In this document: positions 1 to 6,915 of the stretch, in pieces
Layout: every line of letters starts with the position of its first letter
Position numbering within the stretch: the stretch's first letter is position 1
Virus record (IMG/VR): IMGVR_UViG_3300020394_000003
Span: 1 to 64,000 of that record
Length of the DNA: 64,000 bases
DNA from: a virus
Reading direction: 5' to 3' (one strand)
Program-made: the position numbers and the translations under genes
The notes under the pieces: generated by a model
Databases searched by the model: none
Told to the model about the DNA's origin: nothing
What the model saw: only the letters and a program-made list of their open reading frames with translations

Positions 1-1
1 T

Positions 2-349
2 AGCCGGGTCAACGATGCGTTTGTTCCTACCAAGAAGCAGTATGATGCGATCACCGGCAACAAGTATGCTGCGAAGATCCTCGCGGGTTGGGAGTCTGCA
101 CCGAAGTTCGCGGTCGGCTCGATGGCTCTGGTGCGGTCTACAAGCGCCCGTGCTTCCGCTCTGTGGCGCGCCGCGGGCAACGGCAAGCTACCAGTCGTCA
201 TCGTCGCTCAGAACGCTTCAGCGCCCTCTAGCGCCTGCAAGGGCAACAAGATTTACAAGGTGCTGCCAGTCGGCTGCGCTCAGACCTTCATGGTCGAGGA
301 ACGTGACCTCAAGACCTACCGCGCCACGAAGAAGAGAGGCAAAAGGTAA
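2..349 (+). CDS. C-terminal part of an unrecognised protein, cut by the left window edge
   Basis: An open frame enters from the left edge without a start and ends at 347-349, giving at least 115 residues. I do not recognise the family. The visible part is rich in Ala, Val and Lys, has two Cys near its centre and end (in KGNK- and PVGCAQ-type contexts) and finishes in a strongly basic tail (ATKKRGKR), which could suit nucleic-acid contact. Codon use is G/C-ending like the MoxR/VWA genes downstream, and a rho-independent terminator follows directly, so it is probably the last gene of an upstream unit. The internal ATG at 122 is unlikely to be the real start because the frame is open through the edge. 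Confidence 0.6.
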   Translation, partial: SRVNDAFVPTKKQYDAITGNKYAAKILAGWESAPKFAVGSMALVRSTSARASALWRAAGNGKLPVVIVAQNASAPSSACKGNKIYKVLPVGCAQTFMVEERDLKTYRATKKRGKR

Positions 350-354
350 CCTTT

Positions 355-396
355 CGCTGGCCGGACAGAAGTTGTCCGGCTGGCCTTCATTTTTTC
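355..396 (+). terminator. Rho-independent terminator
   Basis: GCCGGACA (360-367) and TGTCCGGC (373-380) form a perfect 8-bp stem with a 5-nt loop, followed by a T-rich run at 388-395. It sits between the partial gene and the next promoter. Confidence 0.85.
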
Positions 397-397
397 C

Positions 398-426
398 TTG
401 ACTCTAATCCTCGCCTGTGCGATAAT
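398..426 (+). promoter_or_regulatory. Sigma70-type promoter
   Basis: TTGACT (398-403), 17-nt spacer, GATAAT (421-426), with TGC before the -10 (extended -10). It lies directly after a terminator and upstream of the 474 gene. Confidence 0.75.
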
Positions 427-473
427 ATAGTTGATGGTTGGGAATGACCCCAGCCATCGAGAACGAGAACCGA

Positions 474-659
474 ATGACCATCAAGCCCCCTCGACACGTC
501 AAGCCTCCCGCTGATTATCCCGGCCGCCCTGCGTGGCTCAAATCTGGCCCGTTCGCCGATCCGAAGGCTCGTACCCTGATGGTTCGCATGTGGCGTGCAA
601 ACAAGGGGTTTGACGGTGATGACGAGTCCTTGACAACTTCTTTACAAGATCGGGCTTGA
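474..659 (+). CDS. Small hypothetical protein, 61 aa
   Basis: A short basic protein with a Pro-rich N-terminus (IKPPRHVKPPADYPGRP) and a WLKSGPFADPK motif; family not recognised. ATG 438 in the same frame is closer to the predicted transcription start (about 433) than a normal leader allows, so I prefer ATG 474, though its ribosome site is weak. The 3' end overlaps the promoter of the MoxR gene. Codon use is G/C-rich like its neighbours. Confidence 0.5.
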   Translation: MTIKPPRHVKPPADYPGRPAWLKSGPFADPKARTLMVRMWRANKGFDGDDESLTTSLQDRA

Positions 660-684
660 TCTTTTCCCCCGCCCGTGCTATATT
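656..684 (+). promoter_or_regulatory. Sigma70-type promoter of the MoxR gene
   Basis: TTGATC (656-661), 17-nt spacer containing CCCCCGCCC, TGC, then TATATT (679-684). The spacer is nearly the same as that of the promoter at 2093, so the two promoters look like copies. Confidence 0.75.
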
Positions 685-753
685 ATATATGTAAGGTGAG
701 GAAACGTCCTCGCCATCCTTCCAACCCCCCGATTCAAAGAGAGAGAGAATCAC

Positions 754-1827
754 ATGAGCATCGACTTCCGCACTTTCCGCACCGTCGTCCCCGCCGTCAT
801 CGCGGCACGTTTCCCCGTCCTTATCCGTGGCCGTCACGGTGTGGGCAAATCGCAGGTGGTCTATCAGACCGCCGCTGATCTTGGCCTGCCTGTGGTCGAG
901 CGCCGCGCTAGCCAGATGACCGAGGGTGATCTTCTTGGCCTGCCTGACAACCGTGACGTTCAAGTCAACGGTCGCAAGGCTACCACGTTCAACCCGCCTG
1001 AGTGGTTCCTGACCGCTTGCACCGAGCCGGTTGTGCTCTTCCTCGATGAGGTTGATCGCGCTACCACCGAGGTCCGTCAGGGTATTTTCGAGTTGTGTGA
1101 TTCTCGCAAGCTGGCCGGTAACGTCTTGCACCCTGACACGATCATCATCGCTGCCGTCAACGGTGGCGAGCACGGTGCTCAGTATCAGGTCGGTGAAATG
1201 GATCCGGCAGAGCTTGACCGTTACACGGTCTTCGACGTTGAGCCTTCCTGTGAGGATTGGCTTGACTGGGCAAAGAGTAACGTTGACTCTGTTCTCTGGG
1301 ACTTCATCAATCAGAACCGCATGCACTTGGAGCACAGCGAGGACTTTGAGCCTAACAAGGTTTACCCTTCCCGTCGCTCATGGGACCGCCTCAATACTAC
1401 TGTGGTGCCCGCTGGCTGCTTCTCCGAGGGTGGCGACCTTGATCTCCTGTTCAACCTCACCACGGCATTCTGTGGCTTTGAGGCGGCTGTCGCCCTTCGC
1501 GACTTCGTTGCTTCCTATGACCGTCAGGTGACTGTCGAGGATATTCTTGACAACGGTGAGATCGACAAGACTGCCGACTGGACGATCAACGAGCACTCCG
1601 CTCTGGTTGAGAAGATGGAGGCCGCTGAGACTTTCAAGGCCGAGTTGACTGATGATCAAGTGGTCAACCTCGCAACCTACTTTGTAACCTTGCCTAGCGA
1701 GGTGGCTATGAAGCTGTGGACTGTACTCGGTGACGGCGACGTTCAGAACGTCATCCGTACTCACCAGACCACGTTGCCCGATGGCACCGCCATCAGCGAC
1801 CACCTTGTGACCATTCTCGGCGGCTAG
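754..1827 (+). CDS. MoxR-like AAA+ ATPase
   Basis: A 357-residue AAA+ ATPase of the MoxR/CobS type. Walker A is GRHGVGKS at residues 26-33, and Walker B is VVLFLDEVDRA near residues 91-101, followed by an Arg-rich sensor region and a DRYTVFDVEP segment. Known MoxR proteins work with a VWA-domain partner as chaperone-like machines that insert metals or remodel complexes. The gene 2146-3420 encodes exactly such a partner, so I infer a two-component module. ATG 754 follows a GAGAGAGAG purine-rich ribosome site, and a dedicated promoter lies about 70 nt upstream. G/C-ending codons contrast with the A/T-rich rest of the window, suggesting acquisition from a GC-rich genome. The substrate is unknown. 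Confidence 0.9.
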   Translation: MSIDFRTFRTVVPAVIAARFPVLIRGRHGVGKSQVVYQTAADLGLPVVERRASQMTEGDLLGLPDNRDVQVNGRKATTFNPPEWFLTACTEPVVLFLDEVDRATTEVRQGIFELCDSRKLAGNVLHPDTIIIAAVNGGEHGAQYQVGEMDPAELDRYTVFDVEPSCEDWLDWAKSNVDSVLWDFINQNRMHLEHSEDFEPNKVYPSRRSWDRLNTTVVPAGCFSEGGDLDLLFNLTTAFCGFEAAVALRDFVASYDRQVTVEDILDNGEIDKTADWTINEHSALVEKMEAAETFKAELTDDQVVNLATYFVTLPSEVAMKLWTVLGDGDVQNVIRTHQTTLPDGTAISDHLVTILGG

Positions 1828-1965
1828 TCCGTCAGGGGCCGTCAGGGGGCGACAGAGGCTCTTTCTCTCTCTCGCCTACCTGTCACCCTCTGGCGGTTTC
1901 CTATGGCCTCTGCGAGGCCCTGAGAGCCTTGCAAAGTAAACTTCAATCCCTTGAGAGAGAGCCCA

Positions 1966-2070
1966 ATGACCCACATCGAGCCCGTTGCCGTGATACTCTT
2001 GATCGCCTTCATCGCCGTCTTCCTCCGAGTACTCGGTCACGCTATTTCAAAGGCCAATATCGGGTCTTGA
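1966..2070 (+). CDS. Small single-span membrane protein, 34 aa
   Basis: A short ORF with a GAGAGAGAG ribosome site. It encodes one hydrophobic segment (VAVILLIAFIAVFLRVL) followed by a short polar tail. It lies between the MoxR and VWA genes and could be co-transcribed with MoxR. No family recognised; coding status rests on the hydrophobic pattern and the ribosome site only. Confidence 0.5.
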   Translation: MTHIEPVAVILLIAFIAVFLRVLGHAISKANIGS

Positions 2071-2092
2071 CATTCTCTTTACAAAGTTTCCC

Positions 2093-2121
2093 TTGATTAT
2101 CCCCCGCACCTATGCTATATT
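2093..2121 (+). promoter_or_regulatory. Sigma70-type promoter of the VWA gene
   Basis: TTGATT (2093-2098), 17-nt spacer with CCCCCGCACC, TGC, then TATATT (2116-2121). Near-duplicate of the promoter at 656. Confidence 0.75.
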
Positions 2122-2145
2122 ATAAGAGTAGCTAGGAGATCACAC

Positions 2146-3420
2146 ATGACTGACCAGACCACCACAACCGGCTCCGCAGACGCGACCCTTCCAGAGTTCG
2201 ATCTGAACATGCACGCGGCGCGCCTTCTTATGAAAGAGCCATTCTTTGCAGCTATCAGCCGCCGTATCAACAAGCGTGCTAGCAAGGCCATCCCGACCGC
2301 CGGCGTGACAGTCACCGAGGCAGGTCAGTTTGAGTTGATTTACAATCCTGAGTTCATGGGCAAACTGGAGGACTCTCACAAGCTGGGTGTGCTCAAGCAT
2401 GAGTTCTATCACCTTATCTTTGAGCACGTTACTGGCACCCGGTTCGCTCACTTCCGCGACCTCGACTCTTCCGAGCGACGGATCCACAATATCGGCATGG
2501 ACCTCGCGATCAACAGTCACCTTCAGGGTGAGCTGCCCGAACAGTGTTGCATGCCCGGTGCTGGCCCATTCGCTGAGTACGAGCCTTTCCTTTCTGCCGA
2601 GCAGTACATCGCGAAGCTGCGCGAGGACAAGAATCAGCAAGAGCAAGAGCAGCAGGATGGCGACTCCGGTGAGGGTGGCGACGGCGAGGGCGATGGCTCT
2701 GGTGATGGCTCTGGTGGCTCTGGTGACGGTCAGTTCGATGACCATGATGGTTGGGGCGAGGCAGGCGACAGCGCCAGTCAGGTGGCCGCAGAGCGCCTGA
2801 AAGATACCATTCGCAAAGCTGCCGAGGAAGCCGACCGCAGCCGGACATGGGGATCTGTATCCTCTAGTGTCCGTGAGGATATTCGCAAGGCTCTCCGGTC
2901 CCATGTTGACTGGAAGAAAGTTCTTCGATACTTCATCAAGACTAGTCAGCGCGCTAACAAGTCCAGCACTGTGCGACGGCTCAACCGTCGTTATCCTCGC
3001 GTCCACGCAGGCAGCAAGGTCAACCGTCAGGCTCGCATCGCTATCAGTATCGACCAGTCGGGATCGGTAGATGATGTTATGCTCTCCGCTTTCTATGCAG
3101 AACTAGACAAGCTGGCGACCCTTGCCGAGTTTACTGTGGTCCCGTTTGACACTGAGGTTGCCGAGGATCACGTATACGTCTGGAAGAAGGGCGAGCGCCG
3201 CAAGGCCGAGCGTGTTCGCTACGGTGGCACCGACTTCAACCCGCCGACCGAATGGGTAAACAGCCGCGGCTTCGATGGTCACATTGTCCTGACCGATCTG
3301 TGTGCGCCTAAGCCAGTTGCTAGCAAGTGCCAGCGTATGTGGATGACTACCCGGTACTATGCCGAGCGTCCATACTTCAAGACTAATGAAATGATTGTAG
3401 CCATTGACACGGAGGGCTGA
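2146..3420 (+). CDS. DUF2201-like metallopeptidase/VWA protein
   Basis: 424 residues in two parts joined by a flexible linker. The N-terminal part has HEFYH at residues 85-89, an HExxH zinc signature as in the DUF2201 N-terminal putative metallopeptidase domain. Residues about 165-205 are a Gly/Ser/Asp-rich low-complexity linker. The C-terminal part is VWA-like with a MIDAS motif DQSGS at residues 303-307. Families of this architecture pair with MoxR AAA+ ATPases, and the MoxR gene lies just upstream. AGGAG precedes ATG 2146, and the gene has its own promoter. Role in the phage is unknown; assembly or disassembly of a host or virion complex is a reasonable guess. Confidence 0.85.
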   Translation: MTDQTTTTGSADATLPEFDLNMHAARLLMKEPFFAAISRRINKRASKAIPTAGVTVTEAGQFELIYNPEFMGKLEDSHKLGVLKHEFYHLIFEHVTGTRFAHFRDLDSSERRIHNIGMDLAINSHLQGELPEQCCMPGAGPFAEYEPFLSAEQYIAKLREDKNQQEQEQQDGDSGEGGDGEGDGSGDGSGGSGDGQFDDHDGWGEAGDSASQVAAERLKDTIRKAAEEADRSRTWGSVSSSVREDIRKALRSHVDWKKVLRYFIKTSQRANKSSTVRRLNRRYPRVHAGSKVNRQARIAISIDQSGSVDDVMLSAFYAELDKLATLAEFTVVPFDTEVAEDHVYVWKKGERRKAERVRYGGTDFNPPTEWVNSRGFDGHIVLTDLCAPKPVASKCQRMWMTTRYYAERPYFKTNEMIVAIDTEG

Positions 3421-3424
3421 GAAC

Positions 3425-3859
3425 ATGAGTAGAAATAAAGTGTTTGAGAAGGGGTGCCTGTATGCACTCAAGGGTCTGGCAAAGAACAAACAATATATTG
3501 GGATGATGAACTACAACGGTGTGCTATACCTCACTGACGGCAAGGGCTATGCAGGTAATAGACCTACGTTTTATGATGGTGATCTATTCGTTGCACTAGA
3601 TGACATCCATGCGTTTGACCGTGAGGAAGCCCGCAGGGAAGCCGCTGAACGTATCGGAAACGGGTCTAGGCATGGTTTCGCAGACGAGGCATCAGAAGAG
3701 CGATGGTTAGACTCTCAGGCCGCACGATCCCAACGAAACTGGGCTAGGTCCACTAACATTAGACTACTAGCGCCTGATGGGAACATTGTTAGCATGATGC
3801 TGAAGGGCAACATGGGCAAGTTCAAGAAAGTGACAAAGCGCACAAGAAAGGTAAAGTAA
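3425..3859 (+). CDS. Hypothetical protein, 144 aa
   Basis: No recognised family. The N-terminal half (CLYALKGLAKNKQYIGMMNYNGVLYLTDGKG...GDLFVALDD) looks like a small beta-rich SH3-like fold of the type repeated in several genes to the right. The C-terminus is strongly basic (KKVTKRTRKVK). ATG 3425 is preferred over the upstream TTG 3404 because GGAGG lies 8-12 nt before it. The gene directly follows the VWA gene and probably shares its transcript. Base composition shifts toward A/T from here on. Confidence 0.65.
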   Translation: MSRNKVFEKGCLYALKGLAKNKQYIGMMNYNGVLYLTDGKGYAGNRPTFYDGDLFVALDDIHAFDREEARREAAERIGNGSRHGFADEASEERWLDSQAARSQRNWARSTNIRLLAPDGNIVSMMLKGNMGKFKKVTKRTRKVK

Positions 3860-3864
3860 AGTAT

Positions 3865-4098
3865 ATGCAGGTTGGAGACTTCATCGAGGACACTTATAAA
3901 TCTTTTGATGGTCACATTGTAGCAGTAACGCGAGGTGTGATCACAGAAGTAATCGGAGACTGTGTAAAATATCATTGTTCTCAGATACACTTTAGTGAGA
4001 ACGAAAGTTCATTAGATGGTATGCTAGGAACGATTATAGACAGACACAGTAGAAACATTGTAGTGTTATCACAGCGTAGTGGTGGTAAGGTGGTATAA
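3865..4098 (+). CDS. Small GDxx/SH3-like protein, 77 aa
   Basis: The N-terminus MQVGDFIED and a later HIVAVTRGVITEVIGD segment match the pattern 'GDhV...GhhhEV' seen in the genes at 6580, 6916, 7167 and 9564, suggesting a shared small beta-barrel fold (KOW/SH3-like). That is a pattern match by eye, not a family assignment. The gene starts 5 nt after the previous stop. Confidence 0.6.
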   Translation: MQVGDFIEDTYKSFDGHIVAVTRGVITEVIGDCVKYHCSQIHFSENESSLDGMLGTIIDRHSRNIVVLSQRSGGKVV

Positions 4099-4443
4099 AA
4101 TGGAGTAAAGTGGGAGAAGGTGGATTTAGAAAATCTGTAGTTGTCACACGATGTTACAGGTGACTATAAAGGGTGAGCAAATAGACGTGATACTAGCAAA
4201 GAACCTTATACCTAGGTGCTTCATTTGTCAAGTGACATTATTTGTCAAGGTCTAAACTTGTCCGAGGACAAAACCTGTCCGTAACACACACATGCTACAA
4301 CGTGAGCATGCGCATCGTGTAAATCCCCGTTACAACTGGCTTTTCGAGGACCGTAACTCACGAAAACATGCGAGAGTGCTACAAAAAACCCTTGACAAAC
4401 CCACTAGAATGTGCGATAATAGTATAGTAGGAGAGCGAAAGAG
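4099..4443. other. Intergenic region with operator-like repeats and a promoter
   Basis: No convincing gene in about 345 nt. It holds a direct repeat ATTTGTCAAG at 4223-4232 and 4240-4249 (17-nt period) and a palindrome TTGTCC-GA-GGACAA at 4258-4271. A further TGTCC-type half site follows near 4276, and a TTGACA/GATAAT promoter sits at the right end. The reverse complement of the direct repeats reads TTGACA, so a leftward promoter is possible. Confidence 0.5.
4392..4420 (+). promoter_or_regulatory. Sigma70-type promoter
   Basis: TTGACA (4392-4397), 17-nt spacer, GATAAT (4415-4420) with an extended TGC element. AGGAG follows at 4430 and ATG at 4444. Confidence 0.8.
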
Positions 4444-4560
4444 ATGAGTGATATAGAGATTGTGATTGCAGCAATGGGTAAGATTGCCTACAACTTTTGG
4501 CCGGTGGTTGCTACTGTAGCCATTTATGCGACATGGGAAATGATCAGTAATAACAGGTAG
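4444..4560 (+). CDS. Small single-span membrane protein, 38 aa
   Basis: Behind a strong promoter and AGGAG site. Encodes a hydrophobic core (WPVVATVAIYATW) between short polar ends. No family recognised. First gene of an early transcript that probably continues through the 4590 and 4903 genes. Confidence 0.6.
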   Translation: MSDIEIVIAAMGKIAYNFWPVVATVAIYATWEMISNNR

Positions 4561-4589
4561 TTAGTTTAAACTGCTCCTAGGGGAAGCAA

Positions 4590-4922
4590 ATGAAAGTAGG
4601 CAGAATGTATCAGATCAAGGGGCTCGGCTCGTTACGCAAGAATGATTGTATGGTTGTGTGTAGCTGGACCGGCATGCTTGAGACTGGTGAGGCCAACGCG
4701 CCGTATAACAGACACAACGGTAAACAGATATACCGTGATGGTGACGTGGTTGTGTGCGTAGGTAAAGAGTACAAGCGAACAGCACACTATGAGCCGCAAC
4801 CGTTCTGGAAGGTACTAACCACTAGCGGGGAACATGCGACAGTTAGCCGAGGGGCTAGAAAATACTTTAGTGTAGTATCAGAGAAAAGTAAACTTTGCGG
4901 ACATGGAGTTGACAGTGAGTGA
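4590..4922 (+). CDS. Hypothetical early protein, 110 aa
   Basis: Begins MKVGRMYQIKGLGSLRKNDCMVVC, a small beta-rich N-terminus like the other GDxx-type proteins here, with GDVVVCVGKEYKR near residues 52-64. No catalytic motif recognised. AGGGGAAG precedes ATG 4590. Its end overlaps the next gene by 20 nt. Confidence 0.65.
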   Translation: MKVGRMYQIKGLGSLRKNDCMVVCSWTGMLETGEANAPYNRHNGKQIYRDGDVVVCVGKEYKRTAHYEPQPFWKVLTTSGEHATVSRGARKYFSVVSEKSKLCGHGVDSE

Positions 4923-5118
4923 GCCGTGGGAATGGCGAGAGCCTAGGTTACAAGCCAGTAATCAGAGAGTGAGACAAACAGTGAGGGGTGTAACAAATAA
5001 TGTTACACAGTTAGCACAGGTAGCTAGTGGACTAGTCGGGTATACAACTGTAGCATTATTTGTATACATGAGTATGTTACGGCGTGACTATCGTGAGGGT
5101 AAAAGGTATAACAAATAA
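4903..5118 (+). CDS. Small membrane-associated protein, 71 aa
   Basis: N-terminal polar/amphipathic half (about residues 1-40) followed by one predicted membrane span (LVGYTTVALFVYMSML) and a basic tail. No family recognised. Overlaps the upstream gene by 20 nt, suggesting translational coupling. Confidence 0.6.
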   Translation: MELTVSEPWEWREPRLQASNQRVRQTVRGVTNNVTQLAQVASGLVGYTTVALFVYMSMLRRDYREGKRYNK

Positions 5119-5152
5119 AGTGTAGTTATTTCAAACACTTACAGGTACTCCT

Positions 5153-5172
5153 CCCCCTACCCCCCTACCCCC
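5153..5172 (-). repeat. C-tract / potential G-quadruplex on the - strand
   Basis: Runs of 5, 6 and 5 C separated by TA occupy 5153-5172, with CC just upstream and GGGG at 5173-5176. The - strand therefore carries G5-TA-G6-TA-G5-A-GG, which could fold as a quadruplex. Intergenic, between the 4903 gene and the next promoter. Confidence 0.6.
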
Positions 5173-5274
5173 GGGGTATATGTCCCATACTGTCACATAG
5201 GGTGCTACAGGCGCTCAGATACATTCGCGATGCGTATGAAAAAATGCGAGATTTGAAAAATGCCCAAAAAAAAT

Positions 5275-5303
5275 TTGACAGATTTAAGAAAGCGTGTTAT
5301 AGT
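5275..5303 (+). promoter_or_regulatory. Sigma70-type promoter
   Basis: TTGACA (5275-5280), 17-nt spacer, TATAGT (5298-5303), with AAGGAG at 5312-5317 ahead of ATG 5323. Confidence 0.8.
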
Positions 5304-5322
5304 AGGAGAGTAAGGAGTGGGC

Positions 5323-5508
5323 ATGAGGTACCAGAGCAACACTAGCGCGATCAAAGCAGCGGGCGGTGTGTTACTGTTTACAGCATGCCTAGGACTATGT
5401 TGGATCCTAATGGGGTTAAATCCCAGTGTGGAAAGAGGTGAAGAAGATGAAGCGGAAGCAGGTAGTGTTGAGTTGCGTAGTAGTGATGCTAATGAGTATA
5501 GTAGGTAG
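5323..5508 (+). CDS. Small membrane protein, 61 aa
   Basis: One hydrophobic segment (AAGGVLLFTACLGLCWILMGL, about residues 13-33) followed by a short acidic tail (ERGEEDEAEAG). ATG 5323 sits 5 nt after AAGGAG; GTG 5317 in the same frame overlaps the ribosome site and is less likely. Driven by the promoter at 5275. Family unknown. Confidence 0.6.
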   Translation: MRYQSNTSAIKAAGGVLLFTACLGLCWILMGLNPSVERGEEDEAEAGSVELRSSDANEYSR

Positions 5509-5527
5509 CTTATGTTGGACAGGATGA
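5447..5527 (+). CDS. Possible 26-aa membrane peptide overlapping the previous gene
   Basis: A second frame within the end of the 5323 gene encodes MKRKQ followed by a hydrophobic stretch (VVLSCVVVMLMSIVG) and a short end. An AGAGGTGAAG ribosome site lies just upstream. The signal-peptide-like shape is suggestive, but the length is too short to be sure. Confidence 0.35.
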   Translation: MKRKQVVLSCVVVMLMSIVGSLCWTG

Positions 5528-5577
5528 AAAGGAGAAGTTGAGTAAATAATGCGGAGAGCATAATGGCCCAGTGTTCA

Positions 5578-5675
5578 TGGGAGGTGGCGGAATTGGCAGA
5601 CGCGCCCGGTTGTTTCCCGGGTGGTGATAAGGCGACAAGCCCACCTTGGAGGTTCGAGCCCTCCCCTTCCAGCCA
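5578..5675 (+). tRNA. Class-II tRNA with anticodon GUU (identity uncertain)
   Basis: Acceptor TGGGAGG (5578-5584) pairs with CCTTCCA (5665-5671), G73, encoded CCA (5673-5675). The D arm is GCG/CGC, and the anticodon stem CCCGG/CCGGG (5605-5609/5617-5621) closes the loop TTGTTTC, giving anticodon GUU at 5612-5614. The variable arm is long (5622-5647), with GGTG/CACC and an inner GGC/GCC stem. The T arm is GGAGG-TTCGAGC-CCTCC. A long variable arm marks Leu/Ser/Tyr tRNAs, yet the anticodon and G73 are Asn-like, and position 37 is T where a purine is usual. Confidence 0.8.
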
Positions 5676-5676
5676 T

Positions 5677-5750
5677 TGGGGTATAGTGTAAAGGCAACAC
5701 CGCGGTTTTTGACACCGCTATTCTAGGTTCGAATCCTAGTACCCCAGCCA
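5677..5750 (+). tRNA. tRNA-Gln (UUG)
   Basis: Acceptor TGGGGTA/TACCCCA with U1-A72 typical of Gln tRNAs, anticodon stem GCGGT/ACCGC, loop TTTTGAC giving anticodon UUG. T arm CTAGG-TTCGAAT-CCTAG, G73, encoded CCA. It lies one nucleotide after the previous tRNA and reads CAA, a preferred codon in this AT-rich phage. Confidence 0.95.
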
Positions 5751-5779
5751 ATTATGCTAATAGCGCACTATTTATTTAC

Positions 5780-6034
5780 ATGAAGATAGGTGAAGGCGCA
5801 TATGTACGAGTTGAAGCAGCTAACTTTACTTGCCCGCTGTGCGGTTCACCCATTGAATGGAGATGCTGGCCCGACAATGGATATGCCCACTGTACGAAGT
5901 CGTTAGAGGCCTCTCGTAGCTGGGTAGGACCCAGTAACCCCGCGCACTGCGGGTGGTCTGGAAGGACCAAAAGAGCTAAAAACGGTAGAGTGATGATCTT
6001 ATACAGATTAGGGATTGGTAATGACAAAAAATAA
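5780..6034 (+). CDS. Small Cys/His-rich protein, 84 aa
   Basis: Contains CPLC near residue 18, followed by a Cys, an HC pair and a later HC pair (FTCPLCGSPIEW...CWPDNGYAHC...NPAHCGW), a likely zinc-binding arrangement. No specific family recognised. The start lies only 3 nt after an ACTATTTATT element (5767-5776) and has no obvious ribosome site, as in the 9839 and 30928 genes. Confidence 0.65.
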   Translation: MKIGEGAYVRVEAANFTCPLCGSPIEWRCWPDNGYAHCTKSLEASRSWVGPSNPAHCGWSGRTKRAKNGRVMILYRLGIGNDKK

Positions 6035-6302
6035 TGTGCCGGATATAATGGATTACACGCACGAATATATTTTATCAAAGAGGGACGGGCCCGAGGAGCC
6101 ATTGGCCTACTTGGGCAAAAACCAAGTATTGTCCCTATTGGGGCCTCGCGAAGATTCACAATTACTACTAGAATCGCTGCCACCGGCGATGGAATTGTTA
6201 GATGGGCCTACTAGGGTACCTATCTACTTGTGGCATGATGTGTATGCTCTTTTAGTAAAAGAAGGGCTAGATGAACGCCAACTTACGGATTCTATACTAT
6301 AA
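6021..6302 (+). CDS. Hypothetical protein, 93 aa
   Basis: A mildly acidic, Leu/Pro-rich protein with no recognised domain (MTKNNVPDIMDYTHEY start). ATG 6021 is chosen over TTG 6015; GGTAATG contains little ribosome-site signal. Overlaps the previous gene by 14 nt, so translational coupling is likely. An AT-rich inverted repeat follows. Confidence 0.55.
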   Translation: MTKNNVPDIMDYTHEYILSKRDGPEEPLAYLGKNQVLSLLGPREDSQLLLESLPPAMELLDGPTRVPIYLWHDVYALLVKEGLDERQLTDSIL

Positions 6303-6320
6303 AACAGCTAAAAATTTTTC

Positions 6321-6339
6321 CGAAAAATAAAATTTTTCG
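6321..6339. repeat. AT-rich inverted repeat followed by a GC palindrome
   Basis: CGAAAAAT (6321-6328) and ATTTTTCG (6332-6339) form an 8-bp hairpin with an AAA loop. TCGGGGGCCCGA follows just before the ATG at 6354, so the ribosome site of that gene could be hidden in a second hairpin. Confidence 0.6.
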
Positions 6340-6353
6340 ATTTCGGGGGCCCG

Positions 6354-6548
6354 ATGGCACAATACTCACAATCACAAATCGACCTTCTGCACGCGACCCA
6401 CGACCTGCCGCCGGAGGAAGCGCCGCCGCGATATAAGTACACATGTGCCCATTGTCGTTATGGGTATGTGCCTTTTTTGCCTTGCGAATGCCCAGAGTGC
6501 GGCGTTTGGCTAAATGAGCCAGTAAAAAAAGAAAAAGACGAAGGCTAG
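6354..6548 (+). CDS. Small zinc-ribbon-like protein, 64 aa
   Basis: Two Cys knuckles, CAHC at about residues 31-34 and CECPEC at about residues 46-51, give a rubredoxin/zinc-ribbon-like layout. The C-terminal tail is charged (KKEKDEG). The GGGGG preceding ATG lies in a potential hairpin. Function unknown. Confidence 0.65.
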   Translation: MAQYSQSQIDLLHATHDLPPEEAPPRYKYTCAHCRYGYVPFLPCECPECGVWLNEPVKKEKDEG

Positions 6549-6579
6549 CAAATTAGATTAATACCGCTCTAATTAAAGT

Positions 6580-6897
6580 GTGAGTGGATCTAATCAGCAG
6601 ACAACCAGTAGCCACACTGGTTGGAACTTTAATGTTGGTGATCTTGTGGGCCTTGCTCCTACAAGAGTTCATCTTTATGACTATGACGGTTATTATTATC
6701 CCGGGATGGGTCGATATGGTTATAAAGATAAAGAGCACCGCGATGTGATAGGGGTCGTTATCGAAGTTTATGAAAAGTATGGATATTTTTCTGACCGGTA
6801 CTACAAAATTAAATGGTTTGATAATAAAACATTTTCTAATGAACGTCACGAAGACTTAATGTTGATTTCAGCCAAGCCATTAAAAGATAAAGATTGA
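6580..6897 (+). CDS. GDLV/SH3-like small protein, 105 aa
   Basis: Pattern FNVGDLVGLAP...DVIGVVIEVYEKYG...YYKIKWFDN...LMLIS, typical of a small KOW/SH3-like beta-barrel and shared with the 6916, 7167, 9564 and probably 3865 products. It has a Tyr/Gly-rich loop (YDYDGYYYPGMGRYGY). GTG 6580 is the best start in frame, but no clear ribosome site precedes it, so the start is uncertain. Function unknown. Confidence 0.6.
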   Translation: MSGSNQQTTSSHTGWNFNVGDLVGLAPTRVHLYDYDGYYYPGMGRYGYKDKEHRDVIGVVIEVYEKYGYFSDRYYKIKWFDNKTFSNERHEDLMLISAKPLKDKD

Positions 6898-6915
6898 TAT
6901 GCAACTAGTTATAGC

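Noticed and set aside
15-401. A 128-aa + strand ORF starting at 15
   Set aside because: It is out of frame with the edge-entering gene 2-349, is Ser/Arg-rich like a shadow of GC-rich coding sequence, and reads through the terminator.
538-1335. A long - strand ORF over the MoxR gene
   Set aside because: GC-rich genes give long antisense frames; it has no ribosome site, and the + strand MoxR motifs are unmistakable.
5578-5675. Plain tRNA-Leu call
   Set aside because: The D arm looks Leu-like, but G73 and the anticodon GUU contradict it.
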